From Nitrospira sp. UBA5698 (GTDB lineage Bacteria; Nitrospirota; Nitrospiria; Nitrospirales; Nitrospiraceae): 56,757 bases of DNA. A program made the translations under genes and the position numbers. Below, one piece after another: positions 25,355-33,439 of this stretch. The stretch covers positions 1 through 56,757 of the forward strand of contig DIHK01000072.1 in assembly GCA_002420115.1 (NCBI GenBank), in the 5' to 3' direction. The notes beneath the pieces are model-generated. The model was not told where the DNA came from, did not search any database, and saw only the letters and a program-made list of their open reading frames with translations. The stretch's first letter is position 1, and the number at the start of each line of letters is the position of its first letter.

Positions 25355-26785
25355 ATGATGCTGAACAAGACTGATCTTGCGTTGGTGCTTGCAGAAATTA
25401 CTCCCGTCTTACGTGGCGGCTGGATACAAAAAATCCACCAGCCACAAGCCCTCACGATCGTGCTTGACATTCGGGTGCCGGGTGAGACCCATCGGCTACT
25501 GATCTCCTGTGACCCAAACAGCGCCCGACTCCATCTCACCACTGGTTTCTATCTCAACCCACCGACGCCACCTCCCTTCTGCCAATTTCTCCGAGCCCAT
25601 TTTCAAGGTGCGAGACTCGACGATATTCGCCAAATCGAGCATGACCGTATTGTTGAGCTGCAACTCACAAACAAAGATGGACCTCGCGCGATCATGTGTG
25701 AACTAACAGGCCTCAAGTCGAATCTCCTGGTCCTCGATGCCGAACGACAAATCCTGCGAGATTGTACTCGCCAATGCGCGAATGTCGGGCAAGCCTATAA
25801 ACCACCAGGTCAGGGTGATGCCTCACAGAAACCGGCACCTAGCCGCTTCACTGGGCTCAGTGCAAGCATGCATCCTGTTTCAGACGCCATCGATACCTAT
25901 TACCGTGAACAGGAATCCGGACGGACCGGTGACCGGATCAAAACAGAACGTCTACGCGTGCTTAAGAAAACGCTCAAGAAGGAACTGCGGTTGATCGAGG
26001 CCTGGCGGAGCGACCTTGCAAAAGCAGCCACCTACCACGACTATGCGCGGTATGGAGAACTCATCAAATCCAATCTCGGGGCAATCCTGAAGGGAGCCGA
26101 TCATCTTGAGGTGATCGATTACTTCGATGACCAGCTCCCTACGATCACGATTCCCCTGGACCCGATGAAGTCACCCCATGGCAATATGGACGACTACTTT
26201 CGAAAGCATCGAAAACATCTGGCCGCGGAACGCGAACTCACACCTCGAATTGAACGAGCCGAGCTCGGCCTCGCGCGGCTGCGCCAGGAGCTTCACGAAA
26301 TTCAGCAAGGGACCTGGACTCCACCTGCAACATCTTCTCCCCGGCTACGTGTCGCCACCAGTCCAACAGCTCGGGCCATTGCTCAGCAACCAGGACCATT
26401 TCGTCGATTTACCTCGACTGACGGGCTCCCGATCTTCGTCGGACGCAATGCTCGCGAGAATGACGAACTCACATTTGGTCTGGCTAAGAGCGACGACCTC
26501 TGGCTGCATGCTCGTGGAACGCCCGGATCACACGTCGTCGTTCGCTTAGGAAAAGGGACAGATCCTCCATCGGAAACGCTTCGTGATGCAGCAACCCTGG
26601 CCCTGCTCTATAGCGATCTGAAAAAAAGCGGCAAAGGCGATGTGATCTACACCAGAAGGAAGTGGGTGAAGAAAGCCAAGGGACAAGCCCCTGGTGCGGT
26701 GATCGTCACCCAAGAGAAATCAGTACATATCAGTCTAGATAAGATCAGACTGGATGCGCTCAAGAATCGGACGAGTCACGATTGA
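25355..26785 (+). CDS. rqcH: NFACT protein, Rqc2/RqcH homologue
   Basis: 476 residues. The N-terminal NFACT-N domain starts MLNKTDLALVLAEITPVLRG and includes RLHLTTGFYLNPPTPPPFCQ. A helical middle and coiled coil (about 190-310) lead to the NFACT-R domain near residues 345-455 (FRRFTSTDGLPIFVGRNARE, DLWLHARGTPGSHVVVR). RqcH binds obstructed 50S subunits and adds C-terminal alanine tails to stalled nascent chains. The protein is shorter than the Bacillus type because the middle is compact. ATG 25355 or 25358; GAGGAA lies about 14 bases upstream. Confidence 0.88.
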   Translation: MMLNKTDLALVLAEITPVLRGGWIQKIHQPQALTIVLDIRVPGETHRLLISCDPNSARLHLTTGFYLNPPTPPPFCQFLRAHFQGARLDDIRQIEHDRIVELQLTNKDGPRAIMCELTGLKSNLLVLDAERQILRDCTRQCANVGQAYKPPGQGDASQKPAPSRFTGLSASMHPVSDAIDTYYREQESGRTGDRIKTERLRVLKKTLKKELRLIEAWRSDLAKAATYHDYARYGELIKSNLGAILKGADHLEVIDYFDDQLPTITIPLDPMKSPHGNMDDYFRKHRKHLAAERELTPRIERAELGLARLRQELHEIQQGTWTPPATSSPRLRVATSPTARAIAQQPGPFRRFTSTDGLPIFVGRNARENDELTFGLAKSDDLWLHARGTPGSHVVVRLGKGTDPPSETLRDAATLALLYSDLKKSGKGDVIYTRRKWVKKAKGQAPGAVIVTQEKSVHISLDKIRLDALKNRTSHD

Positions 26786-26943
26786 GCTGTGTCGTCCCCT
26801 CCCCTGACGGCCTCGTTGAAGGAGGAGACTCACCACCTTGAATCTTGGCCTCTCCCGATGTGCTAGTCCAGGCTGAAACACCGGTTTCTCTCGCCCTATC
26901 GCACGGACGGGACTATGATGGCCCAAGACCGTAGAGGACGCAC

Positions 26944-27435
26944 ATGACAGCGGGACAAGCGCAACCACCGACGATTCTCATTGTCGACGACGATCTTCCG
27001 ATCGTAAACCTTTGCAAGGCGTTTCTGGAAGAAGCCGGATATGCTGTTCTGGGGACCGACGGCAGCTCGGAAGCGCTGAAGATCTGTACGCAACACAAGG
27101 GATCGATCGATCTTCTTCTGACAGACCTGGTGTTGCCTCCTCCGGGATTTCAAATTGCCTCAGCTTCGAATCAATTCCCGCACGTCAATGGCCTTGAACT
27201 AGCCGTGCGAGCGACCAGAATTCGGAGCGCACTTCGCATCATTCTTATGTCAGGGAATCCCGATAAAGAGCTTGCGGGGCACGGGATCAAACGAGGAACG
27301 CTCCCATTTCTGGCGAAGCCGTTCGAACGAGATCGCCTGCTCGCGCTGGTCAAAAACGTGCTCGCGCAGCCGGCAACGCCCCTTGGAGTGGAACAACCTG
27401 CCCGTGCTGCAAATGATGCCGAATGGTTTGGTTGA
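26944..27435 (+). CDS. Single-domain response regulator
   Basis: 163 residues, CheY-like receiver. Acidic pocket D15-D17, phospho-acceptor D61 (LLLTDLVLPP), Ser103 in LMSGNP and Lys125 in FLAKPF. An insertion of about 15 residues between D61 and GLELA is unusual for a receiver. The last 30 residues are a Pro/Ala-rich tail. No kinase or output domain is adjacent, so it is an orphan regulator acting by protein contact. Confidence 0.9.
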   Translation: MTAGQAQPPTILIVDDDLPIVNLCKAFLEEAGYAVLGTDGSSEALKICTQHKGSIDLLLTDLVLPPPGFQIASASNQFPHVNGLELAVRATRIRSALRIILMSGNPDKELAGHGIKRGTLPFLAKPFERDRLLALVKNVLAQPATPLGVEQPARAANDAEWFG

Positions 27436-27521
27436 ACTCGGTCCAGGCTAAGAGTAAGACCGAGGCTCAGATTTAACAGCGCGCACCGAACTCACTCCGA
27501 CTGAATCTACGCCTCCACCTG

Positions 27522-28184
27522 CTAGGCGTGTTCCGTCATAAACCATCCCGCAATCGATAAGCGCCGATGCTGCCCAGCTGTGGCATCTACTCGACACACT
27601 CGATGGAATCGAGGGACGGTAAACATCACCAACGATCCCGGACGCGGCTCGATACAATGTGTCGGAACAAGGTCAGGCTTGGCAGTGTGCTCCCCTGTTC
27701 GCGTCGCATAGATGATCAATTCTCCTCCCCAATCCGGCTGCCATTCCTCATGAAAATAGGTGACCAGGGCGATCCTGCGTTGCAGAGTCCGACGCCCAGC
27801 GATCGGCCGGCCCTGATCCGTATCATCATGAGCGAGGAGGCAATCGCCAGCCGAGTAGGAATAGTAGCTGAATCCCAGATGCCGTCCGATGATACCGGGA
27901 AAGGACTCGATGTAGTCTTGGATGAACGGAAACTGAACCCGCGATAACAGTCGCTGCCCTTCCGGAGGACCGATTTCTGCTTTCGCCCAGTTTCCCGATT
28001 GGGGAAAGTCTTCTCGCACATTGGGGAGATCAGAGAGACTTTTCCAGGCCGCTTGAGTCATCCGGTCGCGAAAAAACTGTCGCTCTTCGACGGACCAGAA
28101 GTTTTCAACGACCAATACCGGACTCCTCTGAAATGAAAATGTGTTGATGTCGTCAGACGTTGACGTTGATGACATTCCATTCAT
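27522..28184 (-). CDS. 2-oxoglutarate/Fe(II)-dependent dioxygenase
   Basis: 220 residues. Iron ligands are H119 and D121 (AHDDTD) and H194 (RFHRV); R207 or R208 in HRRLSIAGWF binds 2-oxoglutarate. The pattern matches the prolyl-4-hydroxylase-like superfamily (FSYYSYSAGDCLLAHDD, YFHEEWQPDWGGELIIY). Substrate unknown: protein residues or small metabolites are possible. ATG 28184 or 28175. Not clearly in an operon; the next gene on this strand lies across a terminator. Confidence 0.85.
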   Translation of the reverse strand: MNGMSSTSTSDDINTFSFQRSPVLVVENFWSVEERQFFRDRMTQAAWKSLSDLPNVREDFPQSGNWAKAEIGPPEGQRLLSRVQFPFIQDYIESFPGIIGRHLGFSYYSYSAGDCLLAHDDTDQGRPIAGRRTLQRRIALVTYFHEEWQPDWGGELIIYATRTGEHTAKPDLVPTHCIEPRPGSLVMFTVPRFHRVCRVDATAGQHRRLSIAGWFMTEHA

Positions 28185-28250
28185 GATCCCACACGTGCCC
28201 TTGCCGCCATTGGAACCCCGCGATCCAGTACGCGTACCCTTTCTTCACCC

Positions 28251-28289
28251 AAATAAAAAGAGGGGCTGCCATCATGTATGGCAGCCCCT
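28251..28289 (-). terminator. Intrinsic terminator after the RRM gene
   Basis: Twelve-base stem (28261-28272 with 28278-28289) and a five-base loop, followed on the minus strand by CTTTTTATTT. It lies 26 bases after the RRM-protein stop. Confidence 0.9.
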
Positions 28290-28314
28290 CCGTCCAATGT
28301 CTGGAACCGATTAC

Positions 28315-28653
28315 TTACCAGCGATCACGCTTTCCGCCTCCGCCACTGCGACCGCCGCCTCCACCGAATCCACCACGCCCACCACCGCCACCACCGGTCC
28401 GCGGTTCCTGGGGACGTGCTTCATTGACTGTAAGAGTCCGGCCACCCATTTCTGACCCATTGAGTGCCGTGATGGCAGCTTGAGCTTCGGCATCCGACGA
28501 CATTTCCACGAAGCCGAATCCCCGGGATTGCCCGGTGAACTTATCCGTAATGATGCGCGCAGAAGCGACTGCACCATGCGCTGCGAATAAGTCACTCAAT
28601 TGCTGCTCGGTCGCCGAGTAGGGCAACCCACCGACATAGATCTTCGAACCCAT
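28315..28653 (-). CDS. RRM-type glycine-rich RNA-binding protein
   Basis: 112 residues from ATG 28653, which has a near-perfect AAAGGAGG ribosome site; longer frames upstream lack this. RNP2 is KIYVGGL (residues 3-9) and RNP1 is RGFGFVEM (near 42-49). After residue 82 the tail is almost pure Gly/Arg. This is the bacterial Rbp-like RRM family, often cold-induced RNA chaperones. Monocistronic, ended by the terminator at 28251-28289. A 225-base stretch upstream probably holds its promoter and leader. Confidence 0.94.
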   Translation of the reverse strand: MGSKIYVGGLPYSATEQQLSDLFAAHGAVASARIITDKFTGQSRGFGFVEMSSDAEAQAAITALNGSEMGGRTLTVNEARPQEPRTGGGGGGRGGFGGGGGRSGGGGKRDRW

Positions 28654-28878
28654 TGGGGTTCCTCCTTTAGGATAATGACATTGTCTTGAGCACGAGGAAC
28701 GGGGAAGGAGCGGGCCGAAGACGCGATCGATGCAGCGGCTTAGGTCTGACTTCCGACAAGATTCCCGGACAAGGCAACATCGACATTGTGGGCCTTCTCT
28801 GATGGTCACTCAGTATCGCGAGGCCCAGGGCGATACGAGTCAGAGCTACAGTAGCATAGCACGTTGCCGATTACAACC

Positions 28879-29670
28879 TTACTCCCCAACTCGAACCAAG
28901 AGTCCTTGGTCTCTGCAGTAAGCCATCGTTCGATAAAACCAGCCAACTGCACCAAGCACCAGCACCCCGTTGAGCCCGACCGCCCAGGCCAGATGGTTGA
29001 GCGGCGCCTGTCCCGCCGTGAGCACAGCCCGCATCCCCTCGAAAATATGTGCAGCCGGGTTCACCCACGCAATCCCTTGAAGCCAAACCGGCAAGACCTC
29101 CAGTGGATAGAACACACAAGAGATCGGCTGAAACAGAAAAACCATGCTCCAGGCCAAGACCTCTGCTTCCTGCCCAAAGCGCATGATGAGCGACGTGGTA
29201 AATACGCCGATGATCCACCCAGTCACCACAAGATTGAGGACGAAGGGACCAAGCCACAAACCGATCATCAATACATTATACGAATAAAAAACAAGGGCGC
29301 AGACCGCCATGACGATCGAAACCGCTGCGACCTTCATGATGCTCATCGCCATCGTCGCCACAAGAAATTCGCTCGGCTTCAACGGGCTCGCAAACAAATT
29401 CATGAGATTGCGTGCCCAGAGTTCTTCGAGAAATGTGATCGTAATCCCCTGCTGCGCACGGAATAGGATGTCCCAGAGGATGAGCGCCCCCAAAAAGAAG
29501 GTCACGAACCCGGGAAGCTGTGGTTGGTACCGTGCAAGGTACAACGTGATGAATCCCCAAATCACGAGATCCAGAAACGGCCAGTAGAAAATCTCCATGA
29601 TCCGCGGCAAACTTCTCCGATAGAGATACAGATGTCTGAAGATCAACGCCGTGACACGATGAAGTTTCAT
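28879..29670 (-). CDS. ABC-2 type transporter permease
   Basis: 263 residues from ATG 29670, which overlaps the previous stop as ATGA; a GTG at 29676 is in frame but less likely. About six transmembrane segments. The ABC-2 family segment FLFQPISCVFYPLEVLPVWLQ and AWVNPAAHIFEGMRAVL place it with DrrB/NodJ-type exporter permeases. Partner of the ATPase at 30074, with a small membrane protein encoded between them. Substrate unknown. Last gene of the tatC-to-permease operon. Confidence 0.88.
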   Translation of the reverse strand: MKLHRVTALIFRHLYLYRRSLPRIMEIFYWPFLDLVIWGFITLYLARYQPQLPGFVTFFLGALILWDILFRAQQGITITFLEELWARNLMNLFASPLKPSEFLVATMAMSIMKVAAVSIVMAVCALVFYSYNVLMIGLWLGPFVLNLVVTGWIIGVFTTSLIMRFGQEAEVLAWSMVFLFQPISCVFYPLEVLPVWLQGIAWVNPAAHIFEGMRAVLTAGQAPLNHLAWAVGLNGVLVLGAVGWFYRTMAYCRDQGLLVRVGE

Positions 29671-30077
29671 CCGCACGTCTCATGCTTGTGCTCATGTTGG
29701 CAGCCGCCGCATCCCTGCTGCGTCCCGAGAAGCTCCGCCATCAACTGTCTCACTCCCTCAACCATATGTGTCCCTGCCCGGCGTCCATCAGGCATCCGTC
29801 GCATCCAGAGCCCCAATAACACCGTCGGCATGCCTATGAGACCGGCTCCGAACACCAGAGTCATACCCGCCGTTCCTCCCAGCCACCAGAGAAGCAGCCC
29901 CACCAATGAGAGAGGAACCACTCCTGCAACCGTGCTTTTCAACACTACTGACCACCCGCAGGTCCCTCGGCCTCGGCCTATCAGACTCACCCCCAGCCAA
30001 AACAATCCCCAGGCCGCACTGACGACCAGTCCCCCCGTGACAAACCCCAGGACGAACTCGATGAGCGGATGCATCAT
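29667..30077 (-). CDS. Small membrane protein with Cys/His tail
   Basis: 136 residues, three hydrophobic segments (about 5-33, 42-66, 70-92). The cytoplasmic or periplasmic tail ends QQGCGGCQHEHKHETCG: C123xxC126 followed by H128, H130, H132 and C135, a plausible metal-binding patch. No family recognised. Start and stop both overlap neighbours by four bases, so it is translationally coupled between an ABC ATPase and its permease. It is probably a dedicated subunit of that transporter. Confidence 0.7.
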   Translation of the reverse strand: MMHPLIEFVLGFVTGGLVVSAAWGLFWLGVSLIGRGRGTCGWSVVLKSTVAGVVPLSLVGLLLWWLGGTAGMTLVFGAGLIGMPTVLLGLWMRRMPDGRRAGTHMVEGVRQLMAELLGTQQGCGGCQHEHKHETCG

Positions 30078-30832
30078 GATGACAAAGAGGCCGTTGATTC
30101 CCGTGCCAACTTCAAAAAGACCTCCTCGAGATCTGTTTGGCCGAAACGATCCACGATCGCCTGCGCCGTCCCCTCGGCCACCAGCCGTCCACGCTGGAGA
30201 AACACAATGCGGTCTGACATTTCCTCCATCTCCCGCATATTATGAGACGTATACAGAATGCTCAGGCCTGACGATTGCTGCTCATCTTTTAACAGAGCCC
30301 TGATCTTATACGCCACATCGGGGTCTAAACTCGCGGTCGGCTCGTCAAGAAAGAGGATGCGCGGCTCCGTGAGGATGGCCTTGGCCAGTGCCAGTCTCGT
30401 CATTTGCCCGGATGACAATTTCCGGGTCACTTTCCGTCGAAACTCTTCCATCTCCAGCTTTCTGACCACCTTATCAATCCGCTGCGCGATATCGGAGAGT
30501 CCATACAACCTCGCCACCACCCAGAGATTCTCCTCAACCGTCAGCGCTTGCGGCATCGAGATGTAGGTGGACGAAAAGTTGACCTGCTGTAGAATTTCCT
30601 CCCGGTGCGTCGACAGATCCAGGCCGAATACCTCGATGGATCCCGAAGTCGGTGTGACTAATCCCAGTAACATCTGAATCGTGGTCGTCTTGCCGGCTCC
30701 ATTGGGTCCCAATAATCCCAGGATTTCTCCAGGCCGAATCTCGAACGACACGCCATCCACCGCCGTAAAGTCGCCAAAGCGCTTCGTCAATTGTGAGACG
30801 TTCAGGACCGGACTCGCCATTGGACACATCAT
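30074..30832 (-). CDS. ABC transporter ATP-binding protein
   Basis: 252 residues from ATG 30832; ATGs at 30829 and 30820 are equally possible and a longer frame would run into the cytochrome gene. Walker A is GLLGPNGAGKTTT, Q loop LLGLVTPTSG, signature SSGQMTRLALAKAIL, Walker B RILFLDEPTASLDP and switch histidine YTSHNMREM. It powers the permease at 28879 in an ABC-2 exporter of the DrrA/NodI type. It follows the hexahaem cytochrome gene by ten bases. Confidence 0.93.
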   Translation of the reverse strand: MMCPMASPVLNVSQLTKRFGDFTAVDGVSFEIRPGEILGLLGPNGAGKTTTIQMLLGLVTPTSGSIEVFGLDLSTHREEILQQVNFSSTYISMPQALTVEENLWVVARLYGLSDIAQRIDKVVRKLEMEEFRRKVTRKLSSGQMTRLALAKAILTEPRILFLDEPTASLDPDVAYKIRALLKDEQQSSGLSILYTSHNMREMEEMSDRIVFLQRGRLVAEGTAQAIVDRFGQTDLEEVFLKLARESTASLSS

Positions 30833-30842
30833 GCCGGTTGAG

Positions 30843-31553
30843 TCAATTGAACAACAAGGCGCTGCTGACCTTGTCGGGAATGTGGCACGTGTCACACTTT
30901 CTGTCCAATACCATGTCCCCATGCTGAGTGTTTCCATCATGGCAACGGAAACAATCGCTGAGGGCTCTCGTACGAAGGGCCGATCCTTCCGGATGGGATG
31001 GATACCAGGGTTTACTGTCGGCAGACACATGGCCACGTGGGATCACAATGGGATAGCCCTTGATCGGCTCATCGTGTACGACACCGGCATGACAGGTCGT
31101 ACAGCCTTCGCCCTGCCCGCGAACCATGAAGGCCTCCATATGTTGGCGATGACTCACGACCAACCCGACCTCCTTCACCGGTAGCGGAAGATCACGAGAG
31201 GCAATTTCCGAGACACGAAGGATGTGTCGATGACAGCTCAGACAGACTCCAGAATTCACCGTCGCTTTCAGATTGTGCGCCTCCGTCGGAGTTCCCACGA
31301 GGGTGATAGCGACATCTTTCGCCCCGGCCCAGACCTTGTCGATCAACCAACCATGAAGACCGGGCCGCACATGGCACGTGACACAACTGACATCTTTATG
31401 AGAGGACTTCGCCCAGCTCTTGTAGGAAGGGGCAATGGTATGACATCCGGCACAGAACTCGGGGTGATCGGTCAAGGGAATTGCAATCCCCGTCAGAGCG
31501 ACCGCTCCAACCATGACGGCCAATACAATCGTGGTCCTAGACGTCCAGCTCAT
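30843..31553 (-). CDS. Membrane-anchored hexahaem cytochrome c (NapC/NirT-like N-terminus)
   Basis: 236 residues. An uncleaved N-terminal helix (about 8-28) anchors it. Six CxxCH haem sites are present: CAGCH, CVTCH, CLSCH, CTTCH, CFRCH and CDTCH. The first two with the anchor resemble NapC/NirT quinol dehydrogenases; the second half differs. It would pass electrons between the quinone pool and a periplasmic partner. The gene overlaps mobB by 17 bases and is followed ten bases later by an ABC ATPase. No cytochrome maturation genes are nearby. Confidence 0.9.
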   Translation of the reverse strand: MSWTSRTTIVLAVMVGAVALTGIAIPLTDHPEFCAGCHTIAPSYKSWAKSSHKDVSCVTCHVRPGLHGWLIDKVWAGAKDVAITLVGTPTEAHNLKATVNSGVCLSCHRHILRVSEIASRDLPLPVKEVGLVVSHRQHMEAFMVRGQGEGCTTCHAGVVHDEPIKGYPIVIPRGHVSADSKPWYPSHPEGSALRTRALSDCFRCHDGNTQHGDMVLDRKCDTCHIPDKVSSALLFN

Positions 31554-32055
31554 GCTCCCGGCGCCGAAGCGGAAACTGCCGAATCAAGAGCGCAGCCACA
31601 CCGGCGATATCGTCCAGATGCAGCACAGGTACCGGCTGATCAATCGGTTTGTCGGAGACCACCGCGAGAAGACCATCGGACGAATAGGAAATTTCGCCCA
31701 ACTGATCACGCACCACGACAATCTTAGGATAGCCCTCACTCTTCCATCCCTCTGCAATGATGAGATCATACGAACCATCCAAGAAACGGTCTCGAACCTC
31801 TTCGACCTTGAGCTGTTCGGAGACGTCGGTAAACATCGCCAAGCTTCCCTTCGACACGACAATCACACTGCTGGCACCGGCGCGTTTATGACGCCAACTG
31901 TCCTTACCCTCCGTGTCGAGATCAAACCCGTGGCCCGCATGCTTGACGGTCGCCACGCGATAGCCGACCCTCACCAGTTCAGGGATGACACGCTCAATTA
32001 ACGTGGTCTTCCCGCTATTCGAGCGACCAATAAAAGACACGATCGGAATGGACAT
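31537..32055 (-). CDS. mobB: Molybdopterin-guanine dinucleotide biosynthesis adaptor MobB
   Basis: 172 residues from ATG 32055. P-loop GRSNSGKT (10-17), VKHAGHGFDLDTEGKDSWRH with the conserved His and Asp, and IAEGWKSEGYPKIVV are MobB features. MobB is a GTP-binding helper in attaching GMP to molybdopterin. A longer start at 32070 would add five residues encoded entirely by the heptamer repeat upstream, so the shorter form is preferred. Downstream of moeA by about 85 bases; overlaps the cytochrome gene. Confidence 0.9.
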   Translation of the reverse strand: MSIPIVSFIGRSNSGKTTLIERVIPELVRVGYRVATVKHAGHGFDLDTEGKDSWRHKRAGASSVIVVSKGSLAMFTDVSEQLKVEEVRDRFLDGSYDLIIAEGWKSEGYPKIVVVRDQLGEISYSSDGLLAVVSDKPIDQPVPVLHLDDIAGVAALLIRQFPLRRREHELDV

Positions 32056-32090
32056 ATAGTGATTGGTCATCGGTCACTCATCATTGGCAA
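32056..32090. repeat. Degenerate heptamer repeat before mobB
   Basis: Plus-strand units ATAGTGA TTGGTCA TCGGTCA CTCATCA TTGGCAA, period seven, reaching up to the mobB start codon. Same family as 3709-3736. Confidence 0.5.
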
Positions 32091-32110
32091 CGAAGAAACT
32101 CTCTACTCCA

Positions 32111-32131
32111 TTGACCAGTGACTAGTGACTC
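32111..32131. repeat. Degenerate heptamer repeat after moeA
   Basis: Units TTGACCA GTGACTA GTGACTC in the moeA-mobB gap, opposite in orientation to 32056-32090. The arrangement as an inverted pair matches the tldD-tldE gap. Confidence 0.5.
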
Positions 32132-32140
32132 CTTGTGTCT

Positions 32141-33439
32141 CTAACAACAGGAGAGGCGTTGTTCACCGGAATGTGGACGCGCCGTGGTAGTCGGCCAAGC
32201 TTCCCCGCTCAATAGTTGGACCGTGACCCCGTCGCCAGGATTCAGCCGCTCGATTTCAATCGGCACATCGATGAGACAGTTGGCTTTGACCATGGAGGTA
32301 AGAATACCGGAGCCCTGGTCGCCGGTCGTCCGAACTTTGAAAACACCCTCTTCTCGTGTCAGGATCCCACGCAAGAAATGCCGCCGATCCGTCCGTTTGG
32401 AAAAAGTCTCCTGAAAGATCGCCTGCAGCACCGGTCGTCCATACGTTCGGCAACCGCCCATCTTCTGCAGTGCCGGTCGCACGAGCTGCTCGAACGTCAC
32501 CATTGAAGACACGGGATTACCGGGGAGGCCGAAGGCCAGCTTGTCCTGGATCAGGCCAAATGCCAAGGGCTGCCCAGGTCTGATTGCAAGTTTCCAAAAA
32601 TTCATCTCGGCCCCGAGCTCGCGGAAGACCGCTTTGGTAAAATCATAATCACCCATCGATACCCCGCCGGACAGGACCAGGATATCGGCGTTCAACCCCT
32701 GCGAAATTTTTTCCTTGAGGGCGTCCGGTGTGTCGCGGGCAATGCCGAGCAAGAGCGGAACCCCTCCGGCTTCCTGTACCGCTGCGGCAATCCCATAGCT
32801 ATTCGAGTTAATGATCTTCTCGTCACTGAACCGTTCATCCAAATCAGCCAATTCATCACCGGTCGACAGGATCGCCACCCGAGGTCGCTGATACGCAAAT
32901 ACCAAAGACTTGGCAAGAATCGCGAGCATCCCGGACTCACCGGGACGAATTCTGGTCCCCTGTGCGATCATGCAGTCGCCTTTTTTGACGTCCTCACCTT
33001 GCGGTCTGATATTGGCACCCTTCGGTTCAGGCTTCAACACGCGTACGGACGTCGGTGTGGGTTCGGTGTCTTCGACCTTGAGCACTGTATCCGCTCCTCG
33101 GGGCATCGGCGCGCCGGTCATAATCCGGATCGCCTGACCAGGCCCGACCGTTTTCGTCGGCATTGTCCCAGCGGGGACATCTTCGATAATCGAGAGAGTC
33201 ACCGGCTTCTGGATGGCATGCTCCTGTTTGATATCCTCCCATCTCACGGCAAACCCATCCATGGCTGAATTGTCCCACGGAGGATTGTCTCGTTCCGCAA
33301 CGATGTTTTCACCCAGCACACGACCCAAGGCATCCAAAATCGAGATTTTTTCAACTCCCAACACCGGCGTCGCATCCAACACAATCCGTTGCGCCTCGTG
33401 AAGTTGGGTCAATCCGTTCATGGCATCGGCGGCTTTCAC
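32141..33439 (-). CDS. moeA: Molybdopterin molybdenumtransferase MoeA
   Basis: 432 residues. DNPPWDNSAMDGFAVRWED (about 52-70), GTMPTKTVGPGQAIRIMTGA, STGDELADL, LSGGVSMGDYDFTK and FGLPGNPVSS are the MoeA hallmarks. It inserts molybdate into adenylated molybdopterin in the cytoplasm. The start overlaps the nbp35-like stop as ATGA, so translation is coupled. With mobB downstream it implies production of a molybdenum-bis-MGD or MGD cofactor. Confidence 0.96.
   Translation of the reverse strand: MKAADAMNGLTQLHEAQRIVLDATPVLGVEKISILDALGRVLGENIVAERDNPPWDNSAMDGFAVRWEDIKQEHAIQKPVTLSIIEDVPAGTMPTKTVGPGQAIRIMTGAPMPRGADTVLKVEDTEPTPTSVRVLKPEPKGANIRPQGEDVKKGDCMIAQGTRIRPGESGMLAILAKSLVFAYQRPRVAILSTGDELADLDERFSDEKIINSNSYGIAAAVQEAGGVPLLLGIARDTPDALKEKISQGLNADILVLSGGVSMGDYDFTKAVFRELGAEMNFWKLAIRPGQPLAFGLIQDKLAFGLPGNPVSSMVTFEQLVRPALQKMGGCRTYGRPVLQAIFQETFSKRTDRRHFLRGILTREEGVFKVRTTGDQGSGILTSMVKANCLIDVPIEIERLNPGDGVTVQLLSGEAWPTTTARPHSGEQRLSCC

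Noticed and set aside
28654..28809. N-terminal extension of the RRM protein
   Set aside because: The near-perfect AAAGGAGG directly before ATG 28653 sets the start.
28864..29466. 200-codon open frame opposite the ABC permease
   Set aside because: Low-complexity His/Arg/Pro content typical of antisense to membrane protein genes.
30833..31036. Long start for the ABC ATPase
   Set aside because: It would run about 200 bases into the hexahaem cytochrome coding region in another frame.
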